Positions 37,241 through 48,359 of a stretch of 64,000 nt of DNA are shown in pieces. Source of the stretch: Linyphia triangularis (taxonomy: Eukaryota > Arthropoda > Arachnida > Araneae > Linyphiidae). A model generated the notes under the pieces. It did not search any database. It worked only from the letters and a program-made list of their open reading frames with translations, and was not told where the DNA came from. The position numbers and the translations under genes were made by a program. Location of the stretch: positions 9,202,846 through 9,266,845 of the forward strand of contig OZ021725.1 of NCBI GenBank assembly GCA_963978545.1, given 5' to 3'. The first letter of the stretch is position 1. Each line of letters opens with the position of its first letter.

Positions 37241-38952
37241 AACTAGGGGTGGTGAAAATTGCTCAACTTTCAATTACACTATAATACTGACGGGGAATTG
37301 TGTCATTTACTGTTATTATATTTTCCTCAATCGTTTAGAAAAATTTTTTTAGACCAGTTTGGCGATATTTTTCGTCATAATTCTTATATGGGTCTTTAAA
37401 AAAACAAAACAAAAAAAACCCCCACCCTTCTCCAAAATGATGATTTTGGCGTTATTCTTCTCGATAATCCTTATATTAACCTTTATTATAGGGAAACTGA
37501 CTAGATAAGAAAAAACGATCAATAATGAGGTATGCTCAAGGAAAGAAGACTCGGATTTGAAGGCATTCGTTTTTGAACTTTTTACACCATTTAAACATTT
37601 TTACGGGAATTTCGGAGTTGCGGATGTTTAGAACACCTTAAGAGGCACTAGCACAGCGATTTTTATCAAAATCGTTAGAGCCGTTTTTTAGAAATTACTG
37701 AAAAACATGATTTTTTCAATGGCAGCAACCTTAGGCGCATGCGCGATTTTGACGAAAACCTTAACGTCCATGGCTACTACCAACCCGCACACCAAATTTG
37801 AACATCGTAGGTTAATTTGTTCGGGAGTTATGCTGACCACAGACACACATACACACAGACATTTTTGTAGATCACATTTTTGAAATCAGGATGTTCCAAA
37901 ACGTAAAGAAATTGAAAAATCAAAAAAATCGTTATTTTATTTTTGACCGAATGCTATACTTTCATTATCCTATGTATACATATGGGTAATTGAAAGTAAA
38001 AAATAATTTAGGCAAGGAAACGACCTTTCCCCTTCGAAAAAGGTAAAGAATCGACGTTCCTCCGCGTTCCCGCTCCACTACATCCCTGCTCATGGCGTTC
38101 GAAAATTTAAAAATGAAGAGAATAAAAGTGGTGAGAAGTTCAGAAAAAGTATGGATTTTAAATTATTCATTTAAACATAAAATTAATGCATATTGATTCA
38201 TTAATATTTCAGTTCGAAATTTCATTACTCAACAAACAGAAAAATATTTTCAATCTTATATTTTTACTTTTTTAAAATTTTGGTTGTTTACTGTTCAGTC
38301 AAAGCCCTTTTGTCGCTTGTGGAATGTACCACAAAAAATTCGTTTATTGTTATCCTTATAAATTTATATTTCATGCAACTGAATGAGTTGAAGATACCCA
38401 TAGGCGTATCTAGAGTTGATGGGGTTAATTTCGAAAAGTTTGGACTCACTACATCACTGAAAAAAAAGGGTGTTCAAATTTGGTGTACAAATTAGCTGGG
38501 GCCATGGAACCTGTTATTAAGGTTTTCGTCAATATTGCGCATGCGCAAAACATGAAAAAAAATTCTTAGCAATTGCTAAAAAACGGCTCTAACCTCACCT
38601 CCAAAATTCCCGTAAAAATACTTTAAAAGTGTAAAAAGGATGAAAAACGAGTGTCTTCAACATAAAGTTCTCTTCCCTTGAGCATCGCTTATCAACGACC
38701 GTTTTTCCCCTCCCCTCTGTCTCACTTACAAGAAAGGATATTGTAATAATTATCAAATAGTATATTGTCACATTCGTCATTCTGTCGATTTTTTTTTTGG
38801 TCCATGTAAAAATTATCGCTAAAAATATCACTAAACTGGTAATTTTTTCAAATAAATGAAAAGGATAACAACACTATTCCACATCAAATTTAAATGTAGT
38901 GACCAGTATTATAGTGTAATTGAAAGTTGTGCGATTTTCAACTCGCCTAGTT
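37241..38952. mobile_element. Fold-back (long-TIR) element, copy B
   Basis: Counterpart of 15,251-16,966: the same AACTAGGGG ends, TA flanks and long arms, with small indels. As in A, the CATAGGCGTA hAT end (38,399) lies inside its span. Confidence 0.7.
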
Positions 38953-39059
38953 TACTTTCAGTTATTGTCTAGTGTTTGGGTTTTCTATTCAGCGCAATGT
39001 TGACTCAGCACTTATGTTTCCTGTCCAGTGGCGGCTCGTGGGTATTAAAAGTGAGGGGG

Positions 39060-41440
39060 CCCAAATTAACAATTGCATGTTATGGGGGGGGGGGGGGGGA
39101 CATACAAATATGAATTTCATATAACTTTGTAAATGTTACTTAAATATATATGGGAAAACAAAACTACAAGATTATTAAACAGTTAAATTATCTAAGCATA
39201 CTGATATCTGATAAAATAAATATTTTAATAAAAGGAATTATTATTACAAAAACGACGCGACGTTTCGTTTGAGAATGGACGATGTCAGGAAGGGTAAAAT
39301 GAACACACTTGCACCTTTTGCTTTTGAAAATTAAAAATGAAGCGAAGAATTCCTAGCCAAAAAAGTAAAGTACAGGCTTCAGATTATTCAATTGAACGTA
39401 AAATTATGACATATCTATTTATAAATTGTTCTGTAAGCAATCCGATACTCATTCACGATTGAAAATTCCTGGTTTGAAGTTTTAGCCGCTTTGCACCCTT
39501 TTGTATGCGATCTGCAGATCTGCATCCCCTTGCCACTGTCTATGTTTTTGAGGGTTTAAATTTTTTATTTATGGAGATTATTTTAAGGATCTTCTTGGTC
39601 TTCCGGGAAGCCTACCAAGACCTGGACGCTATCTCAATGACCAGTGGTCAGTGATTAGGAACAGCCATAAGTACGATATTATCAGGACTCACTGTAAGAT
39701 AAAAAAAAAAAATTTAAAAAAAAAAAAAAAAAGTGTGTTAAAGTTTACCATTTTGCTCCCCCCCTCCCCCCGTTAAATATAACTAATTACTCCTAATCAT
39801 TTAATGAAAAGCATGTTATAATTAGTAATTTTATTAAATTAAGAATAGAGAACACATTAAAATGAACTCGTGTCGATTGGACGAAGTGTAAAAGTTAAAC
39901 AGCCTTGAAGATAAAACTTTTTTAATATAAGAAAAGTTACCAATATTTTCAACAGTATAAAACATTTTATGTACAATACAGGTGGCTGGATTAGATACCA
40001 ACAGTGTAGGAAGCAAAAGCTTTTTTATTTTGTTTGACATGATAATAATAAATTAAAATACTAATCACAAAAAAATAAGTGAAAGTATGAAAACCGATGT
40101 CACTCAATTTCTATTCTGTATTTAAGAAAAAGAAAACAAAGAGTTAGGGAAGAGTTATAAAATAAATTAAATCAAAACCTTGGTTAAAAATTCTGTAGAA
40201 ATCACAGGGGAAAATTTTTCATCAAATATTACATGATTCATAAAAAAAAAAAATGCCGACAGCAACAATTTCACTTTTCGTAACTTTAGAGTAAATACTT
40301 AAATAAATAATTTTATAATGTTTTAAAATAATTTAAATAAATCATTTTAAAGACATCGGTATTGCTCCTAATTTTCAAGTCAATGATATTTCATGAATCA
40401 ATTCATGCAAAATAATTTTGGCTTAACAGAAAACTAATGAAAAATGCCATTAACTTAGAATGTGCAATATTTATAAATTTACAACCAAAGTCAAAGGTAT
40501 TGTTATATTGACCAGTTCAACAGTTTTAATTTAAATTCATGAAAAAATTAATAATTACTTGATTTGAGGATGAATAATTACTTGAAAAATGCATTGCATA
40601 TGCATCTCAAATTTGATGAGATGTCTACTTACATTAAAACCAACCTGCAAAACATCCGATGGGGCTCGATTCGACGACGTTTCACATGTGAATTGAATAT
40701 ATTGCCTCTGGTCAATGAGTTTTGACATAGCGATAGTTAAAAATAGGTGTTTTACCATAATTCTTGATATTTTGAAAAGAAGTTGAGCAATAATGAAACT
40801 CGTTTCAAATTTAATATTTTATTTAATTCAGAATTTACTCTGAGAATTGGATCCTACCTGAGTTAAGAATAAACATCGTTTCTTCAATTTTAAGAATGCA
40901 CACATTTTATTTGACAATTTCAAATTGCTTGTATGATTTTGCTTTTTAAAGGTTCATTGTAGGTTCATGACTCAGATTCTTTACTAAATGCTCATGAATT
41001 TTTTTTCTGGTTTGTTGAACTAGGTTTGCTTTATCTACATTTTACATATTATTTGGGAGAGAGGGGGGGGGGGGGGAGGTTGAAAATTCTGTAACTGTGA
41101 CGTTTATCTTTTAACTTTAACACAGCATTATACGATGGCTTAGTTCTAGTGGAGCCACTTATTTAGAGAAGAACATTTTTTATTCTCTGTATAGAAATTC
41201 TTCCGTTGATAGCATCGGATTGTAAGTTACTTTAATAATTTAATAGGATATCAAATATTAATGTGAGACAAATCACTTCTTCCGATCATATGGACATTTA
41301 AATACTCAAACATTTTTCAGGAAAAAAGTAAATATCTAAATAAAAACAATTTGCAGAGAAAATCTTACTCTTACATTTTGAAAAACAAAGATCTAAAATG
41401 AATGCAATGGATATTTATTGTAGCCACTTTTTTCGCACCG
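39060..41440. other. Interior of the hAT insertion, left of the LINE
   Basis: AT-rich with (G)n, (A)n and (C)n tracts. The stretch 39,290-39,440 resembles 16,090-16,220 (a TTTGAAAATTAAAAATGAAG-like block, then TTATTCAATTGAACGTAAAA). No coding sequence recognised. Confidence 0.45.
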
Positions 41441-41529
41441 TCATCTTCTTCTTTGTATTGGGTTAGTCAGATATGTGGCACCTCTGCTTTAGGGTAGCAT
41501 TTTGTACCATACTCCAAACCCAATGTTTC

Positions 41530-44500
41530 TTAGATCCATTTGTTCGGATCGCCCACTTTAGCAATAAAGTCCGACAAACCTCTAATGGAACTAAGGTGTA
41601 ATTCTTTAGTGTTGGTGGTTCCTAAAGTAGTTAATCGAGTGAGGGCAAGAGCATCACATTCATATATAACATGATGTGCCGTTTCCTCGTTTTTGTGACA
41701 TTTCCTGCATATGGGGTCTTGTTGACAGAGTCCCATTGTATGGAGGTGTTTTCTGAAATGATAATGCCCTGTGATGAAGCCCACAATTGCTTGCATCTTC
41801 AGTCTTGGGTATCTAAGAATTTCAGAAGCAATCTTCGCAGATGATCTGATAATCATGCTTTTAGCGTGTTTTTGTCCAGAAGAACTTCGCCACGTTTTAT
41901 TCATCTCCTGTTTTTCCCATTTATGAAGAACACCTTTTGCAGTCTTCAAATTGATCCCGCAGAAGGGCTCCGCACCTATTGGATTATAAGACGATCCCTG
42001 TTTTGCAAGTTCATCAGCCTTTTCGTTACCTTCTATACCCTTGTGTCCTGGCACCCATACAAGAGTAACCTCATTTTCTAATGCCAGTTCTTCTAGAAGG
42101 TTTCTACATTCCAATACAGCCTTTGAATTGATTTGGAATGAATTAAGTGCCTTTAAGGCTGCTTGACTGTCACTATAAATGAGAATCTGCTTACCTCGGT
42201 AGCCTTTTCTCATATTAATCCGTAGACAGTCAGTGATTGCAAGGACCTCTGCCTGGAACACAGTGGCATACCTTCCAAGACCTCTAAAGAAGTTAATTCT
42301 TGGTGATACGCCATGTACTCCCAGTCCTGAGAGGTTGTCTTTCTTTGATCCATCTGTGAACCAGATAAGATCATTGTTTGTTTGGTTAAACATGTAGTCA
42401 TTCCATTCATCTCTGGTGGGTATTACTACCTTGAATGGTCTTTCAAACATGTATTTCTTCTCCAAGGTGTCTGAAGGCATCAGAAGAGTAGGTTCATGGA
42501 TTTTTCTGGTGATGCTGATATGCCCTTTAGCTGTAGGCTTGTCATACCATTGTTGTTTTAACATCATTCTGTATGCAGTCATTCTTGCAGTGCTGCAAAT
42601 GAAGATGTCTAATGGGGTCAGATCTAATATGGTCTCTAATGCTCTGGTGGGTGCCGAGGACATTGCACCTGTGATACACAAGCAGGCTAGTCTTTGCAGA
42701 CTACCCAGCCTGTCCTTCACAGTTCTTTGTTCCACTTTACACCACCAGATCACAGAGGCATAAGTGATCATAGGTCTGATGACTGCTGAGTACATCCAAA
42801 ACATCATTTTTGGTTGTAGACCCCAGTTTTTTCCAAGCATGCGCCTACATGTCATAATGCATTTTTTTGCTTGATTTATTTTGTAGTCAACATGTTTATT
42901 CCATGTGAGTTTTTGGTCAAGATATAAGCCTAAATACTTCACCTCAGAAGCCACATTGATTTCAACGTCAAAAAGTTTAGGGATGAAAAAACCATCCCAT
43001 TTTCTTTTGAAAGTGAATGGTACAAGATTGGTTTTCTGCGGACTAACCTTCAAATCCCTCTCTGTACACCATTTACTAACATAACTTAATGCATTCTGCA
43101 TAAGTGAACAAGTTATGTTGAAATCTTTACCAAGGATAAGGATGACAATGTCATCCGCATAACCTTGCGTATAATAACCTATATTATTCAGGTGCTTAAT
43201 AAGGTTATTTACTACCAGGTTCCAAAGTAATGGTGATAAGACACCTCCTTGAGGGCAACCTCTGGTAGCCTTTTTTTCAAGAGATTCATCAAAGATGTTC
43301 ATTTGAATAGTTCTATCTGATAGCAGGTTCTCAATCCATGTACATAGTATATGGTTTATCCCTGTGTCCCTTAAGGAATTAAGGATAGATAGATGTGGGG
43401 TATTATCAAATGCACCCTGTATGTCAAGAAAAGTAGCAAGAGCAATTTCTTTTCTTTCCAGGGTGTCTTCTATCTTGGAAACAAGCTGATGAAGTGCTGT
43501 TTCTGTAGATTTTCCAGGTTGATAGGCAAACTGTAGATCATGCAAGGGACAGTTGCTTCCCATGTATTCTCTAATATGCCTGTCAATAATTTTCTCCATG
43601 ATTTTAAGAAAGAATGAAGATAGGCTGATTGGTCTGAAGGACTTTGCCTGGTCATAGCTATTTTTTCCAGGCTTAGGGATGAATACAACCCTTGTCTTCT
43701 GCCATATCTTTGGGATATATCCCAGGGCCAAACTAGCTCTATAAATTCTAGTAAGTACTGGGATAATTAGTTCTTCTGCCTTCTGTATCATGATGGGCAT
43801 TATTCCATCTGGTCCAGGGCTTTTGAGTGGTTTAAAAGTGGATATAGCCCATCTAACGCTATTGTGATTAAGGATATTCTTCGCATAGGCCCATTGACTT
43901 CTACCAACTCTATTATTTGAGCCAATGAAGTGTTGGCCATCATCGCTATGAATATCCCTAGATCCTGGAAAGTGGTTTTTTGCCATGATTTCCATGACTT
44001 CTTTCCCAGTATTAGCAAAGTTACCATCATCATCCTTTAAGGTGCCTACCATTATTGGTTCATCCCTTCTAAGGATTCTTTGGATTCTAGCTCCTTCAGA
44101 GATAGATTCAATCTCTTCACAGAACTTTCTCCAAGAGTCTTCTTTGCTTTTCCTTACATTTTTGTTATATTTGGTGAGGGATTTCCTATAGTTATCCCAT
44201 TCACCATTTTTCTTAGCTCTATTGAAGAGTTTTCTGACTTCTGCTTTTTCGGTTGCTAGAGAGTTGTTCCACCATGGACATTGGTGTTTTGCTCTCTTAG
44301 TCCGAACTGGGCAGTTGTTATTATATGATTCAAAAATATTACTATGCAGATTCTCTGCTGCAATTTCTAGATCATATATATCTCTAATTGGTTTGTTCCC
44401 TAGCTCAGTTAGCCCCTTAAGCTCCTCCTGGAACTTTTTCCAGTCTGTGCTCAAAGGGTCTCTGAAGCTTCGATCAAGTTTAACGTTAGAGTTAATTTCA

Positions 44501-45261
44501 AAATGGATGTTCTGATGGTCTGAGCCTGATGGTCTACTATCTACTTTCCATTTATTGATATTTTTACTAATAGTCTGCGTAGCAATAGTAATATCAATTA
44601 CTTCAGATCTATTAGAAGTAATAAAAGTCGGATCGTTGCCTTTATTTAGAATATCAAGGTTATAATTAAGAATGAATTCTAAAAGACACTCACCTCTTTT
44701 GTTCGTGTCTGTACTATTCCAGACTACGTGGTGTGCATTGCAGTCTAGTCCAAGGACTGCCTGCAATTTGTTGGCTGCACAAAATTGCATTAGTTTGTGC
44801 AGGGATTGGTCAGGTGGTGTCTTCTCTTCATAGGGCAAGTAGACAGAGCCTAGAACAATTTCTCGGTCTCTTCCCTCTATGTTGAGTCTGACCTTCACTG
44901 CTGTTAGATCCCTATTAATGAATTCAGTAAGGGGTAAAACTTCGATGTTTTTGTCTATAAGGATACAGGTTCTAGCATTACTATTATAATCATAGATTAA
45001 CTTACCCTTGGTTCCTTTTAGGCCGCTGATTCTACCCCTGACGAGCCAGGGTTCTTGAATCAGGGCCAAGTGTATGTCCTCAGTAAGAAATTTCTTACTG
45101 AGGTTAGTTGTACCACTTCTACTGTGGTGGAGGTTGGCTTGAAGAAGCTTCACCATCAGTTTTTGTGGATTTTTCAAGGACTTTGGCTTGTACTTGGTGA
45201 AGTCCGATATAGAATTTATATCCTCTTCTACCAAGCGTAGCCGCGTCCAATTCAGGGACAT
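41530..45261 (-). CDS. LINE ORF2: endonuclease, reverse transcriptase, RNase H
   Basis: An intact 1,243-residue frame from ATG 45,261 to TAA. A second candidate ATG is at residue 36 (45,156), just before the endonuclease. It has an APE-type endonuclease with LIQEPW near 68, GLDCNAHH near 175 and SGSDH near 249. The reverse transcriptase has FRPISL, FLDIQGAFDN, RGCPQGGVLSPLLWN and YADD near 702. RNase H has WFTDGSKK near 967, FQAEVLAI, YSDSQAAL and ELAKQG. A C-terminal CRKC...H...C motif lies near 1,185. All catalytic motifs I can check are present. It overlaps ORF1 by 143 bp in another frame. It drives target-primed reverse transcription of its own RNA. Confidence 0.95.
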   Translation of the reverse strand: MSLNWTRLRLVEEDINSISDFTKYKPKSLKNPQKLMVKLLQANLHHSRSGTTNLSKKFLTEDIHLALIQEPWLVRGRISGLKGTKGKLIYDYNSNARTCILIDKNIEVLPLTEFINRDLTAVKVRLNIEGRDREIVLGSVYLPYEEKTPPDQSLHKLMQFCAANKLQAVLGLDCNAHHVVWNSTDTNKRGECLLEFILNYNLDILNKGNDPTFITSNRSEVIDITIATQTISKNINKWKVDSRPSGSDHQNIHFEINSNVKLDRSFRDPLSTDWKKFQEELKGLTELGNKPIRDIYDLEIAAENLHSNIFESYNNNCPVRTKRAKHQCPWWNNSLATEKAEVRKLFNRAKKNGEWDNYRKSLTKYNKNVRKSKEDSWRKFCEEIESISEGARIQRILRRDEPIMVGTLKDDDGNFANTGKEVMEIMAKNHFPGSRDIHSDDGQHFIGSNNRVGRSQWAYAKNILNHNSVRWAISTFKPLKSPGPDGIMPIMIQKAEELIIPVLTRIYRASLALGYIPKIWQKTRVVFIPKPGKNSYDQAKSFRPISLSSFFLKIMEKIIDRHIREYMGSNCPLHDLQFAYQPGKSTETALHQLVSKIEDTLERKEIALATFLDIQGAFDNTPHLSILNSLRDTGINHILCTWIENLLSDRTIQMNIFDESLEKKATRGCPQGGVLSPLLWNLVVNNLIKHLNNIGYYTQGYADDIVILILGKDFNITCSLMQNALSYVSKWCTERDLKVSPQKTNLVPFTFKRKWDGFFIPKLFDVEINVASEVKYLGLYLDQKLTWNKHVDYKINQAKKCIMTCRRMLGKNWGLQPKMMFWMYSAVIRPMITYASVIWWCKVEQRTVKDRLGSLQRLACLCITGAMSSAPTRALETILDLTPLDIFICSTARMTAYRMMLKQQWYDKPTAKGHISITRKIHEPTLLMPSDTLEKKYMFERPFKVVIPTRDEWNDYMFNQTNNDLIWFTDGSKKDNLSGLGVHGVSPRINFFRGLGRYATVFQAEVLAITDCLRINMRKGYRGKQILIYSDSQAALKALNSFQINSKAVLECRNLLEELALENEVTLVWVPGHKGIEGNEKADELAKQGSSYNPIGAEPFCGINLKTAKGVLHKWEKQEMNKTWRSSSGQKHAKSMIIRSSAKIASEILRYPRLKMQAIVGFITGHYHFRKHLHTMGLCQQDPICRKCHKNEETAHHVIYECDALALTRLTTLGTTNTKELHLSSIRGLSDFIAKVGDPNKWI

Positions 45262-46108
45262 TGAGGACGATCGTACGTCCGGATGGGTCTTTCTTCATGT
45301 TTAAGATGTTCCACTCTGTTGGAGTGAGCCCACCGTTCTGCACCTCAATTTTTTTCAAAATGTCCTTTGCATCCAGTTTGTTGCAAACTTTCGGAAGCTT
45401 AGCAATAATTTTGGTGGTTCTGACAAGTTTCCTTGCCTCACCCACCAAAAGTTTTTGATCTTGCCAGGGGGTTATACCACTGACAGTCTGTTCCAGCCAC
45501 TTAGAGCTCTCCAGATCTGCGCAGTTGATGATAAGAGCCCCATTCTCAAGTCTACAAGATAGAAAGGTAGGGGCGGGGTGTTAATCATTCCTTTCTATCT
45601 TGTTTGTTATCAAGAGTTCTAGGTCAATAGCCTGCTCCTCTGAAAAACGTTTTTCAGGATGTCCATCAAGGAGTATAGCCATCTTGACCGCCGTAAGAGC
45701 CTCCCTGTAGGTTTCACCCCCAGGTCTGTCTCTCTTGGCAGTCTTTTTGGCTACATCCTGATCCATCCTGTCACTCTGTCTTTTTTCACTTTTCCTTTGG
45801 GGTTTTTCAACCCAAGTGCCAGCAGCGATCTTTTTTTCCCGGCTGAGCTTTTTCTTTTGCGCTCCGGAAATTCTTTTTTTCAATTTTATTCTATCCAGAG
45901 AGGCAGTCATGCTAGTTATAGCTTCCTGTCCTTCTCTGGATGTTGATGGTTGACTGGAGGTCATTTCTACCTCCATTGAAGGATTCATTTCTACTCCTTC
46001 GGTTGGCTCCTTCTGGGTTTCCTTGTCTACCGACGGGTCTACCTCAGAAGTTTTATCTGTAAAAACAGAGGGTTTTGAATTAGTGTTTATTTCTTCCATA
46101 AAATTCAT
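45119..46108 (-). pseudogene. LINE ORF1 (DUF4780-like), one in-frame stop
   Basis: The frame from ATG 46,108 to TAG 45,119 (about 330 codons) is interrupted once, by TAA at 45,581-45,583, with no change of frame. The N-terminal part is acidic then lysine-rich, ending with a segment like GGETYREALTAVKMAILL. After the stop it reads FLSCRLENGALIINCADLES, then WLEQTVSGITPW, and a C-terminal half resembling DUF4780, found in ORF1 of this kind of LINE in arthropods. It presumably binds the element RNA. Only one change separates it from an open frame, while ORF2 is intact, so the element is young or just inactivated. Confidence 0.85.
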
Positions 46109-46430
46109 ATAAAAAAAACTCAGGATAAAAAAGGTCCATCCAGTATTGCCTGAGTTACTGGGTAAGGCAGTTACTCTAGAAGTTTGCCAGGCTTACTAGA
46201 GGCTCCGTTAAGACACTATAACCGCAGTGTCATTCACCCTGGGCACGGGTCGCATAACACCAGGGTTACGGGAGTTGGTTCGCGGCCACTTATTTAATAT
46301 TCGTAGCTGTCCCATTACAGGACGTTCGGCTATCCACCACCTGCCGACGCGCCTGGTAGCCACTCAAGCCTCAGGTCGCACCGTCATACTAGAGGACCAA
46401 CGTGCAATCGCCGTCTCTATAAAAAATGGC

Positions 46431-46871
46431 CATTCCTTTACAGAGAAGTCCACCCCAGAGCAGAGCGATCAGGGATGTTTTAGAAATTTTGTGTTTAAGC
46501 TTTGGCAAAACAGGATGTCACGTGAAAGTCGCAACCTTATATGCCCTATCGGTTTCAAATCCAAGGTCGTCCGAAGAAGGGGTCATTTTGTCCCCAGGAA
46601 AACTAGCATCTTTAAGAGAAGGGTCGCTTTTTTGCAGTAATGATTGTGATTGATTAACATTTTTTCGAGTTTGTTGCAAGAGCTCCCTTCACAATAGTTA
46701 ATGTCTAATGACAGAATAAATAAGTTTTAAGCTTTTTTTTTTTTTTTTTTTAAATATCAAAAAAAATCCCACAACAAAACAATATTAACAAGCATATATG
46801 TAAGTGGGGACAGGATCCAAAAAAGTGAGGGGGCCCGGCCCCCCCCTGGCCCCCTGCACCAGCCGCCACTG
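46431..46871. mobile_element. Right part of the hAT insertion
   Basis: Related to 24,440-24,917 in shared blocks (GGGGTC-rich segment, CTTTAAGAGAAGGG, GAGTTTGT, CACAATAGTTAAT, AAGTGGGGAC) and ends CAGCCGCCACTG. Confidence 0.65.
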
Positions 46872-46940
46872 TTCCTGTCATAGGGAGTCCATTCCCCCAG
46901 CCTCGGACGGGTGTAGCGCCTTATTATCATCACATGGTAC

Positions 46941-47398
46941 CAAGCCAGGCCTTTTTTCGGGGCAGGGGGGGGGGGGTATGGTCGAAGACTTAATTGACTA
47001 ACATAAAGCAGATATTTTCATTTGTAATTTTTGCAGAATCAAGAGAATCAAACTCATATTACATCTGTAGTATTGTACTTGCGGCGCTGCGATCTCTGAG
47101 TGTTGTGCATGCGCCGCTGCGATTGCCGTTCTGCGTTCATGTTGCGTCATCATTCCCGGCTCGACCATCAGAGAGTGAGGTCGTGTCGAATCGCTCATGT
47201 TGTAAATAAAAGTTGTTGTTTTTACGCACTGTGTTTTCACTTTGAATTGGAACTAATTGCCAACACCAAACATCTATAACCTGAATAATTTTTAATGCAA
47301 ATACTTATAACAAGTTACACAAAAAATAGAAGGGGAAGTTCAGGGGGAGGAGGGTTTCGTTGGTCTCCCCCCCCCCCTCCCCCCTGTGTATGGTCCAG
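46941..47398. mobile_element. Small MITE, copy B, split by an LTR-like insertion
   Basis: Counterpart of 17,101-17,362. The 203-bp insertion at 47,067-47,269 lies inside it. Confidence 0.5.
47067..47269 (+). mobile_element. 203-bp LTR-like insertion, copy B only
   Basis: Copy A reads ATTACATCTACAACCTG without interruption (about 17,218). Copy B has 203 bp between two copies of ACATCT (47,061-47,066 and 47,270-47,275). The insert starts (T)GTAGTATTG, is GC-rich in its first half, and has AATAAAAG near 47,205 then a T-rich stretch, ending CCAACACCAA. Size, composition and the polyadenylation-like signal suggest a solo LTR. It has no coding content. Confidence 0.7.
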
Positions 47399-48359
47399 AA
47401 TGGGACATTAAATAGCAAGTTTGCTCTTCTGGTAAAAAATCCATGCATAGTCTTGTAGTTTAGTGTAGCTTTTGATTACCTTAGTAAAACATTGATCACT
47501 GAATAATCCCAATAATGAAATTTAATGGATAATTTGAGGGATAATCAATAAAGAGTTGGTAGGGAAAAAGAATGCAGTATATTTGCTTAATTTTTTTCTC
47601 AACCTAATGGGGGGGGGGGGGGGCGGGGGGGGGGGTTTAGCCCCCATACCCCCCCCCCCCTCCTCTCACCTCGTTACGCCTATGAAGATAGCTAATATTC
47701 TGTGTTGGGAATCTCAAACACATTAATATGAATTAAAATAACGTTTCAATTGAAAAAAAAAAAAATGTTTTTTGCTACCCATAAAATGAAGTTTCATTGC
47801 TATACCAAAGTAAAAAGATGCTGCAAGTATAGTGGGTCCTATGTCTGCATACTCAGAAGCGGATTTACACGATATTCAACTTCATTGATGTCTATTATAG
47901 CAGGAATTAGGTGGTGAAATAGGATGGGAGGAGGGAGATAAGGACAGCCTAATTTTACTTGCTGTTTAACTCACTTACCTAATCAAATCTAAAATCGAAT
48001 GAATTAAAAAGAAAAATGACATTGTTATGATAATTAAGAAAAAGAAATACCTAATCAATTGAACTCATCCATGTGAAGGAACCTAGGATTACCCGGACAA
48101 AATGCGTCTCTAAATATTTTTTGAAAAATCACGATTCTGTTTAAAAATTTATTTATTAAGATTGTTGAAAAATTAATTCCCATCTCACCGCTTATAATTG
48201 TAGTTTTCTGTCTATTTTGTCTGACTCTCCCAATTTAATTCACCGTCATTTCCGTGTACGCTTGCGCTGTAGAAAATTCCATCACAATTTTTGACAGTTC
48301 AATCTCGAGCTCGATTACTTTTGCCAAACACACAAAGTGGACCATTCTATATAGTAAAT

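Larger units (their letters stand above)
41440..46430 (-). mobile_element. R1/LOA-type non-LTR retrotransposon
   Basis: A LINE on the minus strand with a GC-richer 5' UTR (about 46,109-46,430), ORF1, an overlapping ORF2 with endonuclease, reverse transcriptase and RNase H, and a short 3' UTR before about 41,440. RNase H plus this endonuclease type points to the R1/LOA/I group. The outer ends and the target duplication are not resolved. It sits inside the copy-B-specific hAT, so it postdates the duplication or arrived with the hAT. Confidence 0.85.
39026..46871. mobile_element. hAT-type insertion with a nested LINE, copy B only
   Basis: The ends are CAGTGGCGGCT and, inverted, the same 11 bases (AGCCGCCACTG), with GTGAGGGGGCCC near both. 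A perfect 8-bp target duplication TTCCTGTC (39,018-39,025 and 46,872-46,879) surrounds it. Copy A has the empty site TTCCCGTGATGGAGAG at about 17,032. No hAT transposase is recognisable; the 7.8 kb is about 2.4 kb of non-coding left part, a LINE of about 5 kb, and about 0.4 kb of right part related to 24,440-24,917. Confidence 0.93.
38399..47684. mobile_element. hAT element with CATAGGCGTAAC ends, copy B
   Basis: The left end is CATAGGCGTATCTAG. The right end reads CGTTACGCCTATG and is followed by AAGATAGC (47,685-47,692), the target duplication whose intact partner is before the left end in copy A. It is enlarged in B by the hAT insertion 39,026-46,871 and the LTR-like insertion 47,067-47,269. 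Confidence 0.7.

Noticed and set aside
42416..42763. Plus-strand frames across the LINE, such as 42,416-42,763 and 44,222-44,515
   Set aside because: They are opposite-strand shadows of the intact ORF2, which has all expected motifs.
46227..46640. 137-codon plus-strand frame upstream of the LINE ORF1
   Set aside because: It covers the GC-rich 5' UTR of the LINE in reverse and the edge of the hAT. Composition alone explains the open frame.
46998..47240. 80-codon minus-strand frame
   Set aside because: It lies across the 203-bp LTR-like insertion and its flank; not conserved in copy A.
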